Of a stretch of DNA of 64,000 nt, positions 1 to 13,576 are shown piece after piece. The stretch spans positions 17,383,281 to 17,447,280 of the forward strand of contig CM057144.1 in assembly GCA_029964075.1 (NCBI GenBank), given 5' to 3'. Made by a program: the position numbers and the translations under genes. The stretch comes from Patiria pectinifera. Taxonomy: Eukaryota > Echinodermata > Asteroidea > Valvatida > Asterinidae. The notes under the pieces are model-generated. The model worked only from the letters and a program-made list of their open reading frames with translations, did not search any database and had not been told where the DNA came from. Position 1 is the stretch's first letter. Each line of letters begins with the position of its first letter.

Positions 1-713
1 ACAAAACAAGGGGTTCCAATTTGCATTCAAGGAAGTTAATGTAGAGTTGGCTCGAATACCGGTAACAATGTTCAAAACCCTGCTTCAGTTTCCTTTTTTG
101 AAGACCTTAGCAAACAGAAACTCCTATTTATTGATCAATGACCGGCTGCGACCTCACAGTACATGTGCAATCCCTGCTCACAACTTTATGACCAGGAAAG
201 TTTACAGCTCCGTTCCTAATGGACCGATAAATTTGACAAAAGAAATGAAGTACAAGTAGTTTTTATGAGGTTTGCCTCCCCACCAAGCACTTTTATGACA
301 TGAAACATGTGTCAGCGTCTCTGTGAGCTATAAAATAGAGACATTTGGGGGCGGTTGCTATGGAAACAGGCTGGCAAGGTCAAAGCTTTTTGGTAATGAT
401 GACAGTTATAATCCAAATTGCAAAAATGGCCAGTCAGTGAATGATTTACAGACGTTACATTTATTCCTTCTGAGTCATAACATTAAGAAAGTTAAAATCT
501 GAGTCATAAAATATTGTTTGGATAACTTAGTTTCTAGATTCTAAAACTGGAGGTTCAACATTTTCCATAGATTTTGCTCCAGTTACTGGCCAGTAAAGTG
601 GGGCTCATACATTTGTTAAAAAGTTTAAAATTTTGTCAAAATGACGCATACAAGTACCTGTACATTGTACTAGTGCAAAGCCACTTAAGAACATTTGCAA
701 CTAGAAAGCACTC

Positions 714-1006
714 AGAGAGCGCAAACCTCCGCCAAGGCTAAACAATTCCCCGCCATACTGTCAGTACACCCAAAAGAAATACTCGCATAAATGGTGAAGA
801 ATCCTTTCAAAAATCCTGGATCCGAACCAGATCCGGATCACTACCAAAATCTAATGGATTTGTACTTGTACCAAGGACCACCCCTACAACAATTTTCATG
901 CAAATCCGTACATAACATTCTGAGTTATCTTGTTAACAGACAAACCAACCAACAAACAAACTAACCAAATGTGATGAAACCATAACCTCCGTGGCGGAGG
1001 TAATTA
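714..1006 (+). repeat. Dispersed repeat ending in a GGCGGAGGT palindrome
   Basis: The segment starts with AACCTCCGCCAAGG and ends with the palindrome CCTCCGTGGCGGAGG followed by TAATTA. In between lie GGATCCGAACCAGATCCGGATC-type text, a CCAAAATCTAATGGATT stretch and a run of ACAAACCAACC. From memory, this order of motifs recurs in many marine animal genomes as the 3' end of an RTE-type non-LTR retrotransposon; that family name is an inference. No reverse transcriptase remains, so it is at most a 3' fragment. Confidence 0.45.
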
Positions 1007-1110
1007 CCCAAACAATTACCCAACGATTTCTGAACAGAAGCCTTGCGCAAAGGAAAGACAGGACTGGTAATGTGGTATCAAACAGTAAAAATACCCTATG
1101 AAATTACTGG

Positions 1111-1308
1111 TATCGAAAACGAAGACCCCTAAAACAAAGACCGAAGACCCATGTTTTAATGTAGACCTGCTCGAAAATGAAGACCCACTCGAAAATGAAG
1201 ACCCACTCGAAAACGAAGACCCACTCGAAAACGAAGACCCACGAAAACAAAGACCCACTCAAAAACATGGGTCTTCGGTCTTTGTTTTAGGGGTCTTCGT
1301 TTTCGATA
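1111..1308. repeat. 47-bp perfect inverted repeat enclosing an 18-bp minisatellite
   Basis: Bases 1111-1157 and 1262-1308 are exact reverse complements over 47 bases. Between them the 18-bp unit CTCGAAAATGAAGACCCA (or with AAC in place of AAT) is repeated four times from 1170 to 1241, with a shortened fifth copy. The arms carry the same GAAGACCC core as the tandem unit, so arms and array probably have a common origin. Both strands have open frames here because the unit is a multiple of three (LENEDP repeats on plus); I regard these as artefacts. Confidence 0.85.
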
Positions 1309-4300
1309 GTAGCGATTATTCTGCCTAAAATGGTATTATTTGGGGGAAAAACTCACATTGAAATGTCTACATTGGTAGACACCCATTCAAAAAGTGTCTA
1401 TCCAAATTCCAGCTCACTCTCTCTACGCTTGTACCGTCATTCTCATGTAACAAACGCAGAGCTTGATATTTGGGATCAGCCTGCCAATTTCAGAGGTTAA
1501 TCCCAGACTGTTTACTCTACCGGTGGGGACACAGCCTGGTCAGACCTTTGTGGGAAACTCAACTTCTACAGGGAGATTTTTTTTCCCCAGCGTTCGGCTT
1601 GGGATGCGGTGTATCGCGGAACAGCAGGGCTGCTTGCTCGAGGCCACTGTGGCTAAATCACTGTAGGGGAAACAACCGCTGAAATTGGACTGTTTGTGGA
1701 TTGCAGTCACGTACATATGTATGTTATTTGTCACGAACATCCGCATACTGTGGCAACTTAATAAACTTGAAACAAATTGCACATGTACTTTGTACATGTT
1801 TTTGTTTCTCTTTATTTTTGGGATGGGTGCATGGTACAAATTGAGGCACTCATGTTTTACGAACATCCTTTTGTTTCCTCTGACAAATGCGCAAACCGGT
1901 AATATCTATGAAAGGTAAAATTGGAATTAATTTGAGGAGAGTCAAGTTCATAAACATGTGCGTCAATCATGGAGCCGCAGAGCACACAAATCTGCTAAGC
2001 GCATACAAAATTGCTAAGCACAAACCGGTTACCAGCCAAAATCTCATACATGTTGCCTGTGACTGGTTCCCAACTTATTTCTGCTTAGCAAAGAAATTTG
2101 CTTAACACTATTTTCTGCTTAGCAGCTTCTCACATTCAAAACCCCAATGTTCGCTACAAGTACAACTGTCTTCTGCTAGCTAACGTACTGGTAGTCCACA
2201 AAATTATTGGTCTCTATCAGTAGGGAAAGGGTTGGAACACTGTTTTTACCGAACGTCACCAACAGAGAGTCAAATAGGCAATAATTCAAGGATACAGGGA
2301 GTGTAGTTGGCTCCTCCATTGTGGTGGGACTTTAATTGCATTCCTGATGGGCGATCTCCCACCTATCATGACAGGTACCTAGCACCTCAAGGCTGCCCAC
2401 GCCATTTATCTCAACAGTGCTGACAAATTTGTTCAAATTACTGGGCTATTGTGCTCCCAGTTAAACCACACTTGTGAAGCAGGCTCTAATGTTCGAGCAG
2501 GCAAAGTTCTGCTTCTTTGATTTCAAACCTTCAATTCCAGATTGTCACCTTGGAATATTTCTAGGTATTAAATTCAATCACAAGGGGCAATCCCCCTCCC
2601 CCTAGCACCCCCATTGCGGGTAATCCCCCCCCCCTCGCACCCCCTCCCTCTTATGCCAACTCGGACGCCCCTCCCCCCCACCACCAAAAAAAAAATCATA
2701 TCATGAAACCCTCTTCGACCAAAATTTGCAATTACGATTGTACAATGCATGATTTTGCATTTTGAACATTGTGTACAGTTGACACCAAACCTGCGCACGC
2801 ATAGAAATTAGAATCCAAAAACCAGTAGGAAACCTCATCAGAAATAACTCAACCGGGAAATCCCCGCAGCCAACACCTGATTATCGCTGACTGTCACATA
2901 ATCAAAGTCATAATTGAATAGCTTTCCCACATGCTCATGCGCTGGGAGCTGATCTGGAGCCAATTCCAATGGAGATGTTAAACATACGAAATAATGCTTA
3001 GCAAAGTTATCTTCCCCAGCAAAAACTGGTCAAGAACCAGTCCACAAGCAACATACTGACATGCCGTTACATTGTGAAGATGGGCTGATAACCCATCTCT
3101 GCTAAGCATAATTTACGTGTGTATTTTGAGCTTAGCATTAGCAAATGTCTGCGATTGAAAATTGGCTTCCTTGTTCTGCTGAAGTCATTACCCAGTGCAA
3201 TACTTGGGGGAAGAAAACAACAAGGCGGCTTGCTTGTTGGGTGACAGCAAGGAGTGATGGGGATTGGGACTAACTTGAGTATTCATGGCAAGGGCCTATG
3301 GTGTCGGCAGGAGGACTCTTACTCTATGCTCTGAGGCAAGGATGAGATTGAGTTCTCTAAGATACAACTCCTCAGTCCTCTGTTGTGTTCTGAGAAGTCA
3401 GATGTCCAATGTACTGTGCAACAGCTCACGTGTAACGTTTAATATTTTTATTTTTTTAATCTTACGTAACATTACTGTGAGACACTAATGATCAAGGAGG
3501 GGGTGGCTCTTATGCTAATGGCAGAAATGAAGGCGTGGCCTCTTAGAAGTAGCCACGCCCTCCAAAGTGACAGGCCAATAGGAATGCTTTTTACACGCAT
3601 ACTTTAGGAATGGCTAAAACATTCTTATTATTTTGGCTTTTAGAAGCATGAATGATTACAAACAGTCAACTGCAAAGGACAAGGATACTGTTGAAATTGT
3701 GTGTTCTCATTTTTTGAGAAAACACTAATTGAGCAAAAATGTAAAAATTAAGTGTTTTCAACAGGGGTGTGAAATCTCAGTTTTAAAGCTGATTTCAGCT
3801 TTTTTTGTGTGTTGGATTTCAGCTTTTTTTCAGCTTTTTCCCTCACTTGCTGTGTACAAAAGTATAGGAGATTTCCAAAGTTCAGCTTTTTTACACCTTT
3901 TTCAGCTGTTTTCAGCTATTTTTATCAGTGGTCACTCACACCCCTGTTTCAAGTGTGTGTGTTAATAGACAGAAAAATGAAATTTACGTATTAAATATCA
4001 TTTGAGTGTTACAATGTTCATACATACAGTTGTAGATGGAAAATGGTAGTCTACCATGAAAACATTTTTTATGTACACAACAGGGAATCAGTAATTTATG
4101 TGTTGAAAATACATTACAAGTGCAATCATAATTTGCTCTGATGACTTCCAGCTTGTCAAAAAAATGCATTCTGTTGACAGTTGCTGTTTCGTGTTATGGG
4201 CAACCGGCACAGGGGGTTAGCCATAAATGTTGTCAGGCATTTTTCATCGCCACGGAAATTATGGGCTTATTGGCCCAATGGCCTCCAGTCTTAAGGTCAG

Positions 4301-7300
4301 TGAGTCTTAAGTAGCATGACTTACAGCATGCCAATGCCGTGCCACTGGCACGAAGGGGTCAAGTTTCTGACAGGAAATTCAGCGTATAACCCGAGGGGGA
4401 ATATTCTTACAGGTTCCAGAGGTTTTTAAGAATAAAAGGAACAAGAAAAATACAATGGCTTAAAAAAATGAAAAATGGGAGACAGCCCTAGAGAAAATCT
4501 GGAAATCTGTTTCAAACAAAAAGCTGTAACTGCTTACTACGTGTATAAACAACGCATAGTCAAAGCTGTATAATAACCAAATATTAACACAAACAACTGC
4601 GTTACAGCCTTACAGGCCCAACAAGCAGGAGTAGTAATGAGACAACATAAAGGTATGTGTGGCATGTATTCCTGGACAATTCTTCTTGGATACATTTGCA
4701 CAAAGTTGTGGAACATGTACCCTTGAGACATTTTGAGGTTCACATAATTCCACAAATTTACAAGTGTATGAAAAAAAAAAATTATAGTACACACTTGTAT
4801 ACAAGTACAGTGGCTGCATCATACAGCCAACCACGTACATGTTATAAACATCAAACTAGAGATGATAAGCGTGGATGAAATATTCATTCTTTTACCATCT
4901 TCGCTTCCATTGATCCAGCTCTCACAATTTACAGAACCTTTTCCTGTTTTCTTGACACTGAACATGACTCACGATAGCTCATAAAAGATGCATTCGTCCA
5001 TGTATAATGTGCACTGATCATTCATTTCATATATCCATATGGAACAAAGCTGGAACACATTGGTCAGACCAACCATGCCAAGATAATATACGGTCGAGGA
5101 CAGAATCTTCAGCGAAACGCCAGACTTCTAGGCACCGGTTGTCTCAAGCTAGCCAGGTCTCACTGCGCCGTGGGCCTAATCAATAATACAAGTGCCATGG
5201 ATGCCAATCTCGCGATCTTCATTTATTCATTCATGCGCAGTGCGTGTTGGTTTTTTGTCTCTGTAAAGACACGTCGTCGCATCCACAGCTGCTTCGGCGG
5301 ACACTAATCCGACAATTGCTACATCGGCACTGACATTGATACGTGGGCAGTGTGTCTGACAAGTTGCAGGGAGAAACTCGATATCTAGTCTTTTTTCTCT
5401 TCTTCTTTGTTTTTTTCTTTTCTAATATTTCTGTCTTTCCCCAGTATTTGCCACTTGTTGAGGAGCAAAAGAATTTGATGAACACTGTTGATGTAACACT
5501 TGTGTGCACTCCAGGTGCTTGAAGAATTTCGAGGATCAATAAGTGGCTGCCTAAATAAACACTCTTTTGGGAAACAGGAAAACAAAACCTGTATTGTTTG
5601 ATTTTTGGATGTCAAACCAAGATTAAGTTTTAAATTTAGGATATCGATCCAATGACAAAGATTCAATTTAAAATTTCACCCGTCGATGCCAAATCCAAAG
5701 TTTAATGGACAAAACAAAATTATCAACATTTAGACGTTTCTTGACTATTATTCACACCATACAGAAGAAAAACACATCACTTCCTTTCTCGATTGCCATC
5801 ATAAATTAATTTACTTTTCAGTGCTTGCTCTCAGAAAACATGAAAAAAAAAAGTACACAGATGGACAAGTAATTGATACATGTGCAGTACAGTTGTGATT
5901 AGGCCTATTTGATTTATTTCGGTTATCTTATCTTTGACAGCATGGTCCGCCAGTCTATTCTTTAACCAGAAATTTGTAGAAAACTGACCAAAAGTCATAA
6001 CAACAAGCCAACAAAGCAATATAAACCACAAACAGTATATAATGACATGATAATACACTGTGCATAACAAGCACCAGCGAGCTTTCCAATACAACTGGGA
6101 AATCAACGAAAGGGAGAAAACATGGGAACAACTGTTTCTCTCTGGCGAATTTACAAAATTTTCTAAATTTCTCTTCTTGTTGCACAGACACCACCAAGAC
6201 ACAACCGGCGCACATTAATTCAATCATCAGACCCACACCATGCCTAGCCTGGGGCCCATCAAATCACTTAGAAAATCCCATCATTTGGATGGAAAACATG
6301 ATCACGATGACAGCAATCCCTCAGCAAATCCCCCCCCCCCCAAAAAAAAACACCTAAAATGCCAGTGCGCACCCTCAATTATTAATTGGACTCTGCCAGG
6401 CTTAGCCGCATACATGCCAAGGGGGCCCGATAGTCTGTGGGTGCATGAACCTGTGAAAATTACTGGGAAAAGAGAGATTGGGGGGGGGGGAAGGAAGAGC
6501 GAATTGGGCTCCTTGGGGAGACGGGAGGGAGAATGGAGGAACTGACCCAAGTAATGGGGACAGACCGCTGTCGGTAAGAGACCCAGGGAAGGGTAGGAAA
6601 ACACGGTGAGGAAAAAAAAAAAAAAAAAAATCTACTGGAAAGTGTGTGTACGTACAGTTATTTGCCTTACGGTTTTTCCGCCCGGGAAAGGATTAATTTG
6701 CAGATACCGATCTGGATTTTTTTATCTTTTCGTTGGCGGAGGACCTTGATTAGAGGAGACCGACGGCGGTAGACCTTTTTTTTTCTGAACCAGTCGAGAC
6801 GGAGTGAGTCATCGCTGGGGTTTTTCATTTAATTAAGAGGCTGGTGACTTTCACCCGGAAAATGCATTATTGAGTGAGCAAAGCGGTCACACACTTCAAA
6901 TACGGACCGTGTTCAAATACATTTTGCCGGGCATCTTTCGCTGCTGCTGGTCTTTCTGGCAGTCTGTTTACACAACGATCCCAATGTTTGTCTTTTTCAG
7001 GGTTTAATGGACTTGACCTTGAGGCGGTATAGCATCAATTGAGATTTTGACTAAAATTCATTGTTATAAAAAAAAAACAGTTTTACGAAACCTATTAAAA
7101 TACAATAACAACACTGTCCTTTGCACGTATTTTAGGTTATGGTTGACAACAATTTTAACCCCGAAAAAAGGATGCAATGTTGCTATAATTTTGCTATCCC
7201 CAGGTGGTTTGAACAACTACCCTCAGTTAAAATTCAATATATCGCAGCACAACTTATAAATTCGTGAAGAAAATTACCATATATGAAGAAAATTGGCATG

Positions 7301-7927
7301 TTCTCATTTCAGGGGTCAACTGTCGTGAAAAACATGGACAGATTTTGTAAAAAACCAACCCATGAAATCTACACATGCCAGGAGAAATAGATCTCTCCTT
7401 CATAATAGAAATACCCAAAGACCATGTGTACCCTACCATGCAGGCCAATCATTCCATCCTCAGGTTTCCTGCTTGTTTACATTGATGAAAGACTAGCAGA
7501 AAGGCAAAGAAACTGGACACCCTAATCCTCCATGGAAAATAAACTGACTCTAGCACAATGTTCACACAATGGACCTTTCTGTAACTTAGCAGGGACCAAG
7601 CCTCATGGTACTTATTTTTGAATATCTGAAGCCGAAATGAAACTCGAGTAAAACTACAAGGTTAACATTAACAGCGATTGTAGTATAAAATGTACAATGA
7701 ATATATAGTGTACATGTATGCTTGGCATTGTTCATGCAACAAAGCAGCAGAATTACAAACCACTCATGGATAACAAATGTGGCAAAGAACGGTCTTTTCC
7801 AACAATGGACTCTGTTCTCCATGGTTCTTCACTTGGGCATGTGTGTGTATACATTGTATACTTTTGTACTCTGTATGTATACAATAATACAACATGGATA
7901 CACCTTTGTACCAAGAGTTCTGGACTA

Positions 7928-7957
7928 CATACATGTACATGTACATGTACATGTACA
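7928..7957. repeat. (TACATG)n microsatellite
   Basis: About five copies of the self-complementary hexamer TACATG. Shorter runs occur near 8451-8465, 20937-20946, 21483-21513, 21553-21577 and 40279-40293, so this palindromic hexamer is a recurrent simple repeat of the genome. Confidence 0.85.
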
Positions 7958-9933
7958 CATTATGTTTACATATGTATACATGTATGGCATACAAACATGT
8001 ACATATACATGTCATAATGTAGTCATCATACTCATGCACATGTACTACAGTTGGAAATACCATAGAGCAAGGAACAGATACATATTATATGTACATTTCA
8101 AACTATGAACTTCAATAGCAACTAATTAAATTAGACTTGTTTTAATTTATCGAAACTTGAATTAAGGAAAAATTATAATGAACATTTGTATGAAACACTG
8201 GCATCTCTACTGATAGGATTAGCCTGAGATCGAACATGGTTAATCAGCACCACTTAAATATTTATGGCCCATGATGTTATTAGCATTGATTCATTAATTA
8301 AACATTGGAGAACACATAGGCGTCAGGTGTTACATAATCACTTGCACAATCTCCATCTGATGGCATTTTAAACACACATCAACTGAACTGTGCATAACTA
8401 TCATTTCTAGGTTTTACAATTCTACATGTTTCTCTTTGTACATTATACATACATGTACATGTACATAATGCATTGATTTCACTCAATAGTTCTCTTTTGT
8501 TTCATACTCCGCCACAATACTATGAAGAGAGCAACAACATGTTGATAAAATATACATCAAATTTTCTGTGTCCATGACAGCACATACGCATAGTCTGAAA
8601 ATGCGAGATTTTCAATACTGTGTACATACACCAGCCACACATTTTTGGACAGCTTTCTAAATATCAGACCTAAGCGCACGCAATAAGTCGATTATGTACA
8701 CAAACTCCGTAAAAGGGGAACGTGTTGAAGATCATGATATTTGAATACCGGTTCCTCAAACTCTGACCCCCCCAAAAAGGGTGTCGTGTTTGTTTAACCA
8801 TTGAGACGCGATGTAAACATAGAGGTGTGGCTGTGAAGGGCCCAGGCCAAGTGTTTGGATGTGTGAAGAACACGTTGTCTGTTGCTCTGTCTTCGTTCGG
8901 TGGCACATGGAGGGGGGGGCTTGCGGCATACATGTATGTCAAGAGGGTGGCTTGTTATGTGCTCAAGTTTAGTTTGCTTTTCGGAATCACACAGGCTGTG
9001 GAGTCCATGTATGTAATTCAGGACTGTATGTATGTATGTAATTCAGGTATCCTGCTTTGTAGCCGGAGGGATAGGATCTGATTGCCTTTTTATTATTAAC
9101 ATGGCCCGTTAAGAATGTTGACAATATGGACAAGCTTGATATTTCATTATCAAGTGAACAAAAGGAAACTTAAAAAGTTGTAGCCACATCTTTTCAAAAA
9201 ATTGCCCTAAAAGTACACTGCACGTTTGTTCATGACAAAAGACAAAATTCACACTGCTGAGTTATGATGGAGCAAAAACAGATTTTTCCATTTAAATATT
9301 TATAAAAAAATTAGGCCTAAAGAATCAAATTCTAAAATAAAAACAAATTGTTTTGACTTTGTCATGTACATGACACATAAGAATTTACACATTTTTGTAA
9401 CTGTTGTTTTCATGTATGTAATTTTTGTGAAATTTCTCTTTATTTCAAATATATACTTTCGACAAAGACATTGAACATCCACATAGTAGACTCCGTCAAT
9501 ATATTACTCGATAAACTGATTTCAACATGAAGGTCCATTCAATATTGTCCCCTTTGCGTGTACCTGTCACGATAATAAAGTAGATTCCAGATTGTAACTT
9601 GAATTAAAAATCAAGAAAAATATGAATGTTTCATTTTAAACACTTTTGCAATTAATTCTAGCTTTTTCACATCATTAATAATAATTGTATCTCTTTAAAA
9701 TATACACATCTTTGGCATGTTAAGCCACAACATAACTGCAATACATACAGTGCAGTGCATGTACTCAAGTACACATGTATGATGTACTCCGTAGTCTAGT
9801 CAATGGTGTGTGATGGCAAGAACATGTATCACTGCCAATGCACAATCTGCTCATTCGTTGTGCACCAAAACATCGCCCAACCATAGCCCCCAAGGAACAA
9901 AGTTCTCCAGTTTCAAACTCAAACAAAACTCAC

Positions 9934-10054
9934 CCAAAACCCTTGCCACCTCGGCCTCTGTCATGTACATGTTCATGTGCGCCGATATCCTGGCACAGAG
10001 CTGGAGAAACAGCCACAATCCGAGACAAAATTTCCAACGTTCTCTCGCCTCCAT
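9934..10054 (-). CDS. RYK: RYK/Derailed-like Wnt co-receptor, first coding exon only (partial)
   Basis: The exon starts at ATG 10054, reads 40 codons plus one base, and stops at a GTGAGT donor. It encodes a hydrophobic signal peptide (CLGLWLFLQLCARISA, about residues 10-25) followed at once by MNMYMTEAEVARVLG. That matches the opening strand and helix of the WIF domain of RYK (pattern [LM]Y[LM][ST]ExEVxR[LV][IL]G). RYK receptors bind Wnt ligands through the WIF domain and carry an atypical kinase domain inside the cell. The signal peptide lies directly before the WIF start, as expected for a first exon. A GTG-started frame 18 bases upstream adds MCKAKK, but ATG 10054 is the natural start. WIF1 is an alternative; its equivalent segment (WIDAHQARVLIG) fits less well. 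The remaining exons are not visible and should lie leftwards, beyond the window. Confidence 0.55.
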
Positions 10055-12144
10055 CTTCTTCGCTTTGCACACTGTACATGCACCAACTACTCGTTTGTGT
10101 ACATTCTTTGCTCACTTGCGGGGTACGCTGAGTATGCCATACTACGCAAATGCATTACGTTTGTGTGTACTGCGGTTGACCTCAAAGGGGTCAGAAAATT
10201 TGCAGTGACAACTGGGGGAGGGGGGGGGGAATTGGGGGGGGGTCACATTGGAGGGGGGGGGGCATGCTCGGGATGCAGGATTTGAAGGGGGGTGTAAGGC
10301 CGAGCATTAAATTGTGGCAACTTAAACGCAAGTGGACCAGTTTCTAGTTTTAATGAGTAGGAGCTGTTTGGCTGAATTTAATTTGATTAGGATTTTAAAA
10401 TAGCTTTTTTTTTTCTTTGAAATTCACAAACAGGATAACTATTCCTACTAATTTATGTTAACTGGCTTCGCGATGTGTTCCTTCTCTCTCATGCTCAATG
10501 CATCATAAAGATATTGCGACAGCCCAGAAATGAGGTCGAGTCAAAATGAGGACCATTGCCTTAATATAGCGCCACCAATAGTTCAAATCTGTCTATCTTG
10601 AAGTCTACCAAAACCAAATCGGGAATTTCCCCAATTTTGTTCATTGATAAACTTGTTAAATGAAAATTGAAAAATAAATTTTCCTCTTTACACTATGCTG
10701 TGAAGGGCGAATTTTAGATGCTCTGTGGTGCGATCAGAGGCAATTTCTGACCACTTTAACTTTTTTTTTGAGGAAAAGTTGGTGGTGTATGCATTGCCTG
10801 CCTTTATTGGGACGTCACTTATTAAAAAAAAATGGGGTTCTTTTTTGGGAGGGGCATGGCCCCCGTTGGCCCCCCCACCCCCGGGATCCGCCCTTGTATC
10901 CTGTCATTATAAACAACCAAAGTCATAAAAGTTTCATGTATATTTAATAAATCATATTTTTTTTTGTTTACAGGGTGAAACGAACAATACAAACTTTTAA
11001 GTTGAGAAACTTTGAATGTGTTAATATGGTCGTAAACTTCATTACGTATTCATTCATCATTTTAAAAAAAACTTTATGGCTACATTTTCTCAATAAACCT
11101 GTTAAACAAATAAGTAAATACAACGTTCAAAAAACAAAAATAAAATATACATAATTTATATGGGAACAATGACATTTTTTCAAGAGCTATGTACACAATT
11201 AGAAAGACCTAAATTACGAATTGATACTTATAAAAAAAACAATTGTGTTATGGTGTGATTTGAACGTCTTTATTGATAGGTGAATCGAACCACCAATCCG
11301 GCCCATACAACCGAAATGGGTGTATGGTAGAGGCATCTGCGCTAGAAAGCTGTAAGTTGTGGGTTCACATTTTACCAAGGCCTCTGCCAAAAAAAATAAA
11401 ATCCTGGACATTTAAAACAATTTTTGAAACAATCCACAACATGATATCGTTAAGAGCAGTCCAAAAAACAACAAATTAATAACCAAACACATTGCCATGA
11501 CTGTTTCAACTCATGAACTGAATCGATAGATCATGCACACTTAGATTTTGAAGGAAAAAAAACTCTTTTGATTTTCCAATATGTTTTTTAGAAAAAAACA
11601 TTCAGTTTCCTTTGAAGTGTCAATCATTTCTGTCAGTAACAAATAGGAACAACATTAAATGTAAAGGAAATTAATCTATTTTTTAAATTTTACTTGAAAA
11701 TCAGGGGTTTTTTTACAAAAATTATCCTCAGAGATAACAAACAAGCATCTTCATCTGGAGACAATCTGTTCTCTGATTAGTGCGTGCAGGCAAACTTTCC
11801 CAAGTTGGGACATAGTGTTGTATCTACTATTTCTTTCCCCTAAAAACCAAAATACATTAATTTCCATCTTCATTCTGTATTCTCAAATTAAGTTCATACA
11901 TGTTTTCTGAGTATCTTATCATACAGTAATATATTGCATTGAAATGAATCGGAAAATTAATCAAACATTATAATCGGTACAAACAAATATCTGTCAATAC
12001 ATTGTAATTTTCTTTTTGTAATTTGAACAAGTAACTCTATGATTATTTAAGTAAACGTCTGTGAAATGTAAACTCTTTGCTAGTGTGAAATGGTACAACT
12101 TCGCAGTTTCCCTAACTAAGTTTTAGTTTGAAAGTTAAACAAAG

Positions 12145-12218
12145 AAATTGATGGGTTTGAACCTCTGACCTCCAGATTGCCGTTCCAGTGCTCTACCAAC
12201 TGAGCTATCCAGCCCTAT
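12145..12218 (-). repeat. tRNA-like sequence, probable head of a tRNA-derived SINE
   Basis: On the minus strand the A-box text TAGCTCAGTTGGTAGAGCA is followed by a possible anticodon arm (loop ACGGCAA, would-be anticodon GGC) and the B-box text GGTTCAAACCC. The D-arm is intact. The anticodon loop lacks the invariant U33 and the T-stem pairs poorly, so a working tRNA is unlikely. It is more likely the polymerase III promoter head of a SINE, or an old tRNA pseudogene. Confidence 0.6.
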
Positions 12219-13202
12219 GTTGGTGGTTCCCCATTTTGTCAATGTCTTTGTTCAAGGGGCGCTAGTCAGAAGCTATGAACCTGTACATGTATATGCCATG
12301 TAGCCAGGGATCACACCCAAAGTCACGATGCTAGCAACATTAGCAATGCTGCAAACCTGGGAAACGGAAACGGGACCACTCAGAGAGGATACAGCTTTTA
12401 TTACAAATTTCCAAATAAACAATAAAAGGAACTGACTTTGTGGTGTATTAATTTTGTATAAATTTCCTTACACAAGTACCAAGCCAAACCAATTACAAGT
12501 TACATAACTTGCTTGAGGCTAATTTGGATCATATTTTTGCTAAAATTTGCAGATCAATATTTTCTGCTTCAAATTTCCTGGGTTTTCTCTTTGAGTTAGC
12601 TGAACTGTTCAAAATAATAGTCAAACCCAATACAACTTGGCACATTCAATGTTATGGTGATATTAATATTTACATCGCGCAACCAGCAACAACAAAAAAA
12701 TGAGAGGTAAAAATAACTGTGGATACAATATGTTATGGAATAGAATCTATGAAACTAAAAAATATAATAAATGAATGGAACAGGTCAACCAGGCCGAACG
12801 CCTTTAGTTCAACAACAAAAATATTTCATTGGCTAGGAGACCGTCGACAAAAAAGGAAAAACAAATCCAGAATGAAACATTTGGCATCTTCACCGTAGTC
12901 ACAATTAATTTCATTTTCTTTTCTTTTTTTCTCTTTTGGAAACCCTGTAAAGGTGGTATCAAACATATCTGATTTAATACAAACAGCATTTGTTTTCTTT
13001 GACACGGATCAAAACAGATTTGAATCATTAAAAAGTCCCCCAAAATATTTACAAAAAGAACCATACGTCCATTCTCAAACACCGTGAAAATGCCAACGCT
13101 GTGCTTACATGACTTTAAATAAAAACGAAACCCATCCTTCCTATATATTAGTATTGGTGTTGTTATTGTTATTTGCTTTTTGGTTGTCCTTGTGTTCATT
13201 CA

Positions 13203-13376
13203 ATGTGAGCAGTTGTTAAATTTAACAACATTAACAGTTGTTAACGTTGTTAACAAAATAACAATGTTAACAGTAAATTCGTTAACAGTAAAGTTGTTAA
13301 ACATTTAACAATGTTAACAGTTAAGTTGTTAACAGTAAAGTTGTTAAGTTGTTAACAATGTTAACAGTGTTAACAC
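13203..13376. repeat. Degenerate (GTTAACA/TGTTAAC) array
   Basis: The palindrome GTTAAC recurs about a dozen times in 174 bases, mostly as GTTAACAATGTTAACAG or AGTTGTTAAC, with irregular spacing. The strand can fold on itself in many registers. No gene is present. Confidence 0.85.
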
Positions 13377-13576
13377 AAGTCCACTCACAAGCAAATCACA
13401 AGTAGAGCTGTCCCGAATATTCGATCATCAACCGACTATTCAAATAGCTTTTTGCCGGGTTGAATATTTGAAAACAAAAACTACGCACATACACAAAAGA
13501 ATGCCTTTTTTGTTTTCTGAGTATGTCGTGACTTGATCCGGAACTGGATGACTCAAGATGGACTTCAGAGAACTTG

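Larger units (their letters stand above)
1..9933. other. Non-coding stretch, probable first intron of the RYK-like gene
   Basis: No open frame here resembles a known protein. The frames that exist are short, rich in Phe/Leu/Cys/Tyr from AT-rich DNA, or come from simple repeats. G runs (for example 2620-2670, 6480-6490), A runs and (TACATG) repeats are scattered through it. If the RYK-like exon at 9934-10054 is real, its GT donor opens an intron running leftwards through this whole stretch. I searched for a second WIF-domain exon (an ELYYVR-like motif) on the minus strand and did not find one. The dispersed repeats are listed separately. Confidence 0.4.

Noticed and set aside
1098..1328. Plus-strand frame with LENEDP repeats and a matching minus-strand Ser/Gly frame
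   Set aside because: Produced by the 18-bp minisatellite, a multiple of three; no start or splice context and no domain.
5831..6236. Minus-strand 123-aa frame rich in Leu/Cys/Phe, resembling membrane segments
   Set aside because: AT-rich composition gives such residues by chance; no family motif, no conserved start context.
7718..8108. Frames rich in HVHVH/YMYMYMY on both strands
   Set aside because: Translations of (TACATG)n and related simple repeats.
9810..10208. 132-aa plus-strand frame opposite the RYK-like exon
   Set aside because: Antisense to the signal-peptide/WIF exon, no domain, no splice support.
11290..11385. tRNA-like text GGTAGAGGCATC...GTGGGTTCACATTTTACC
   Set aside because: A and B boxes are too decayed and the cloverleaf does not form; at most an old tRNA-derived remnant.
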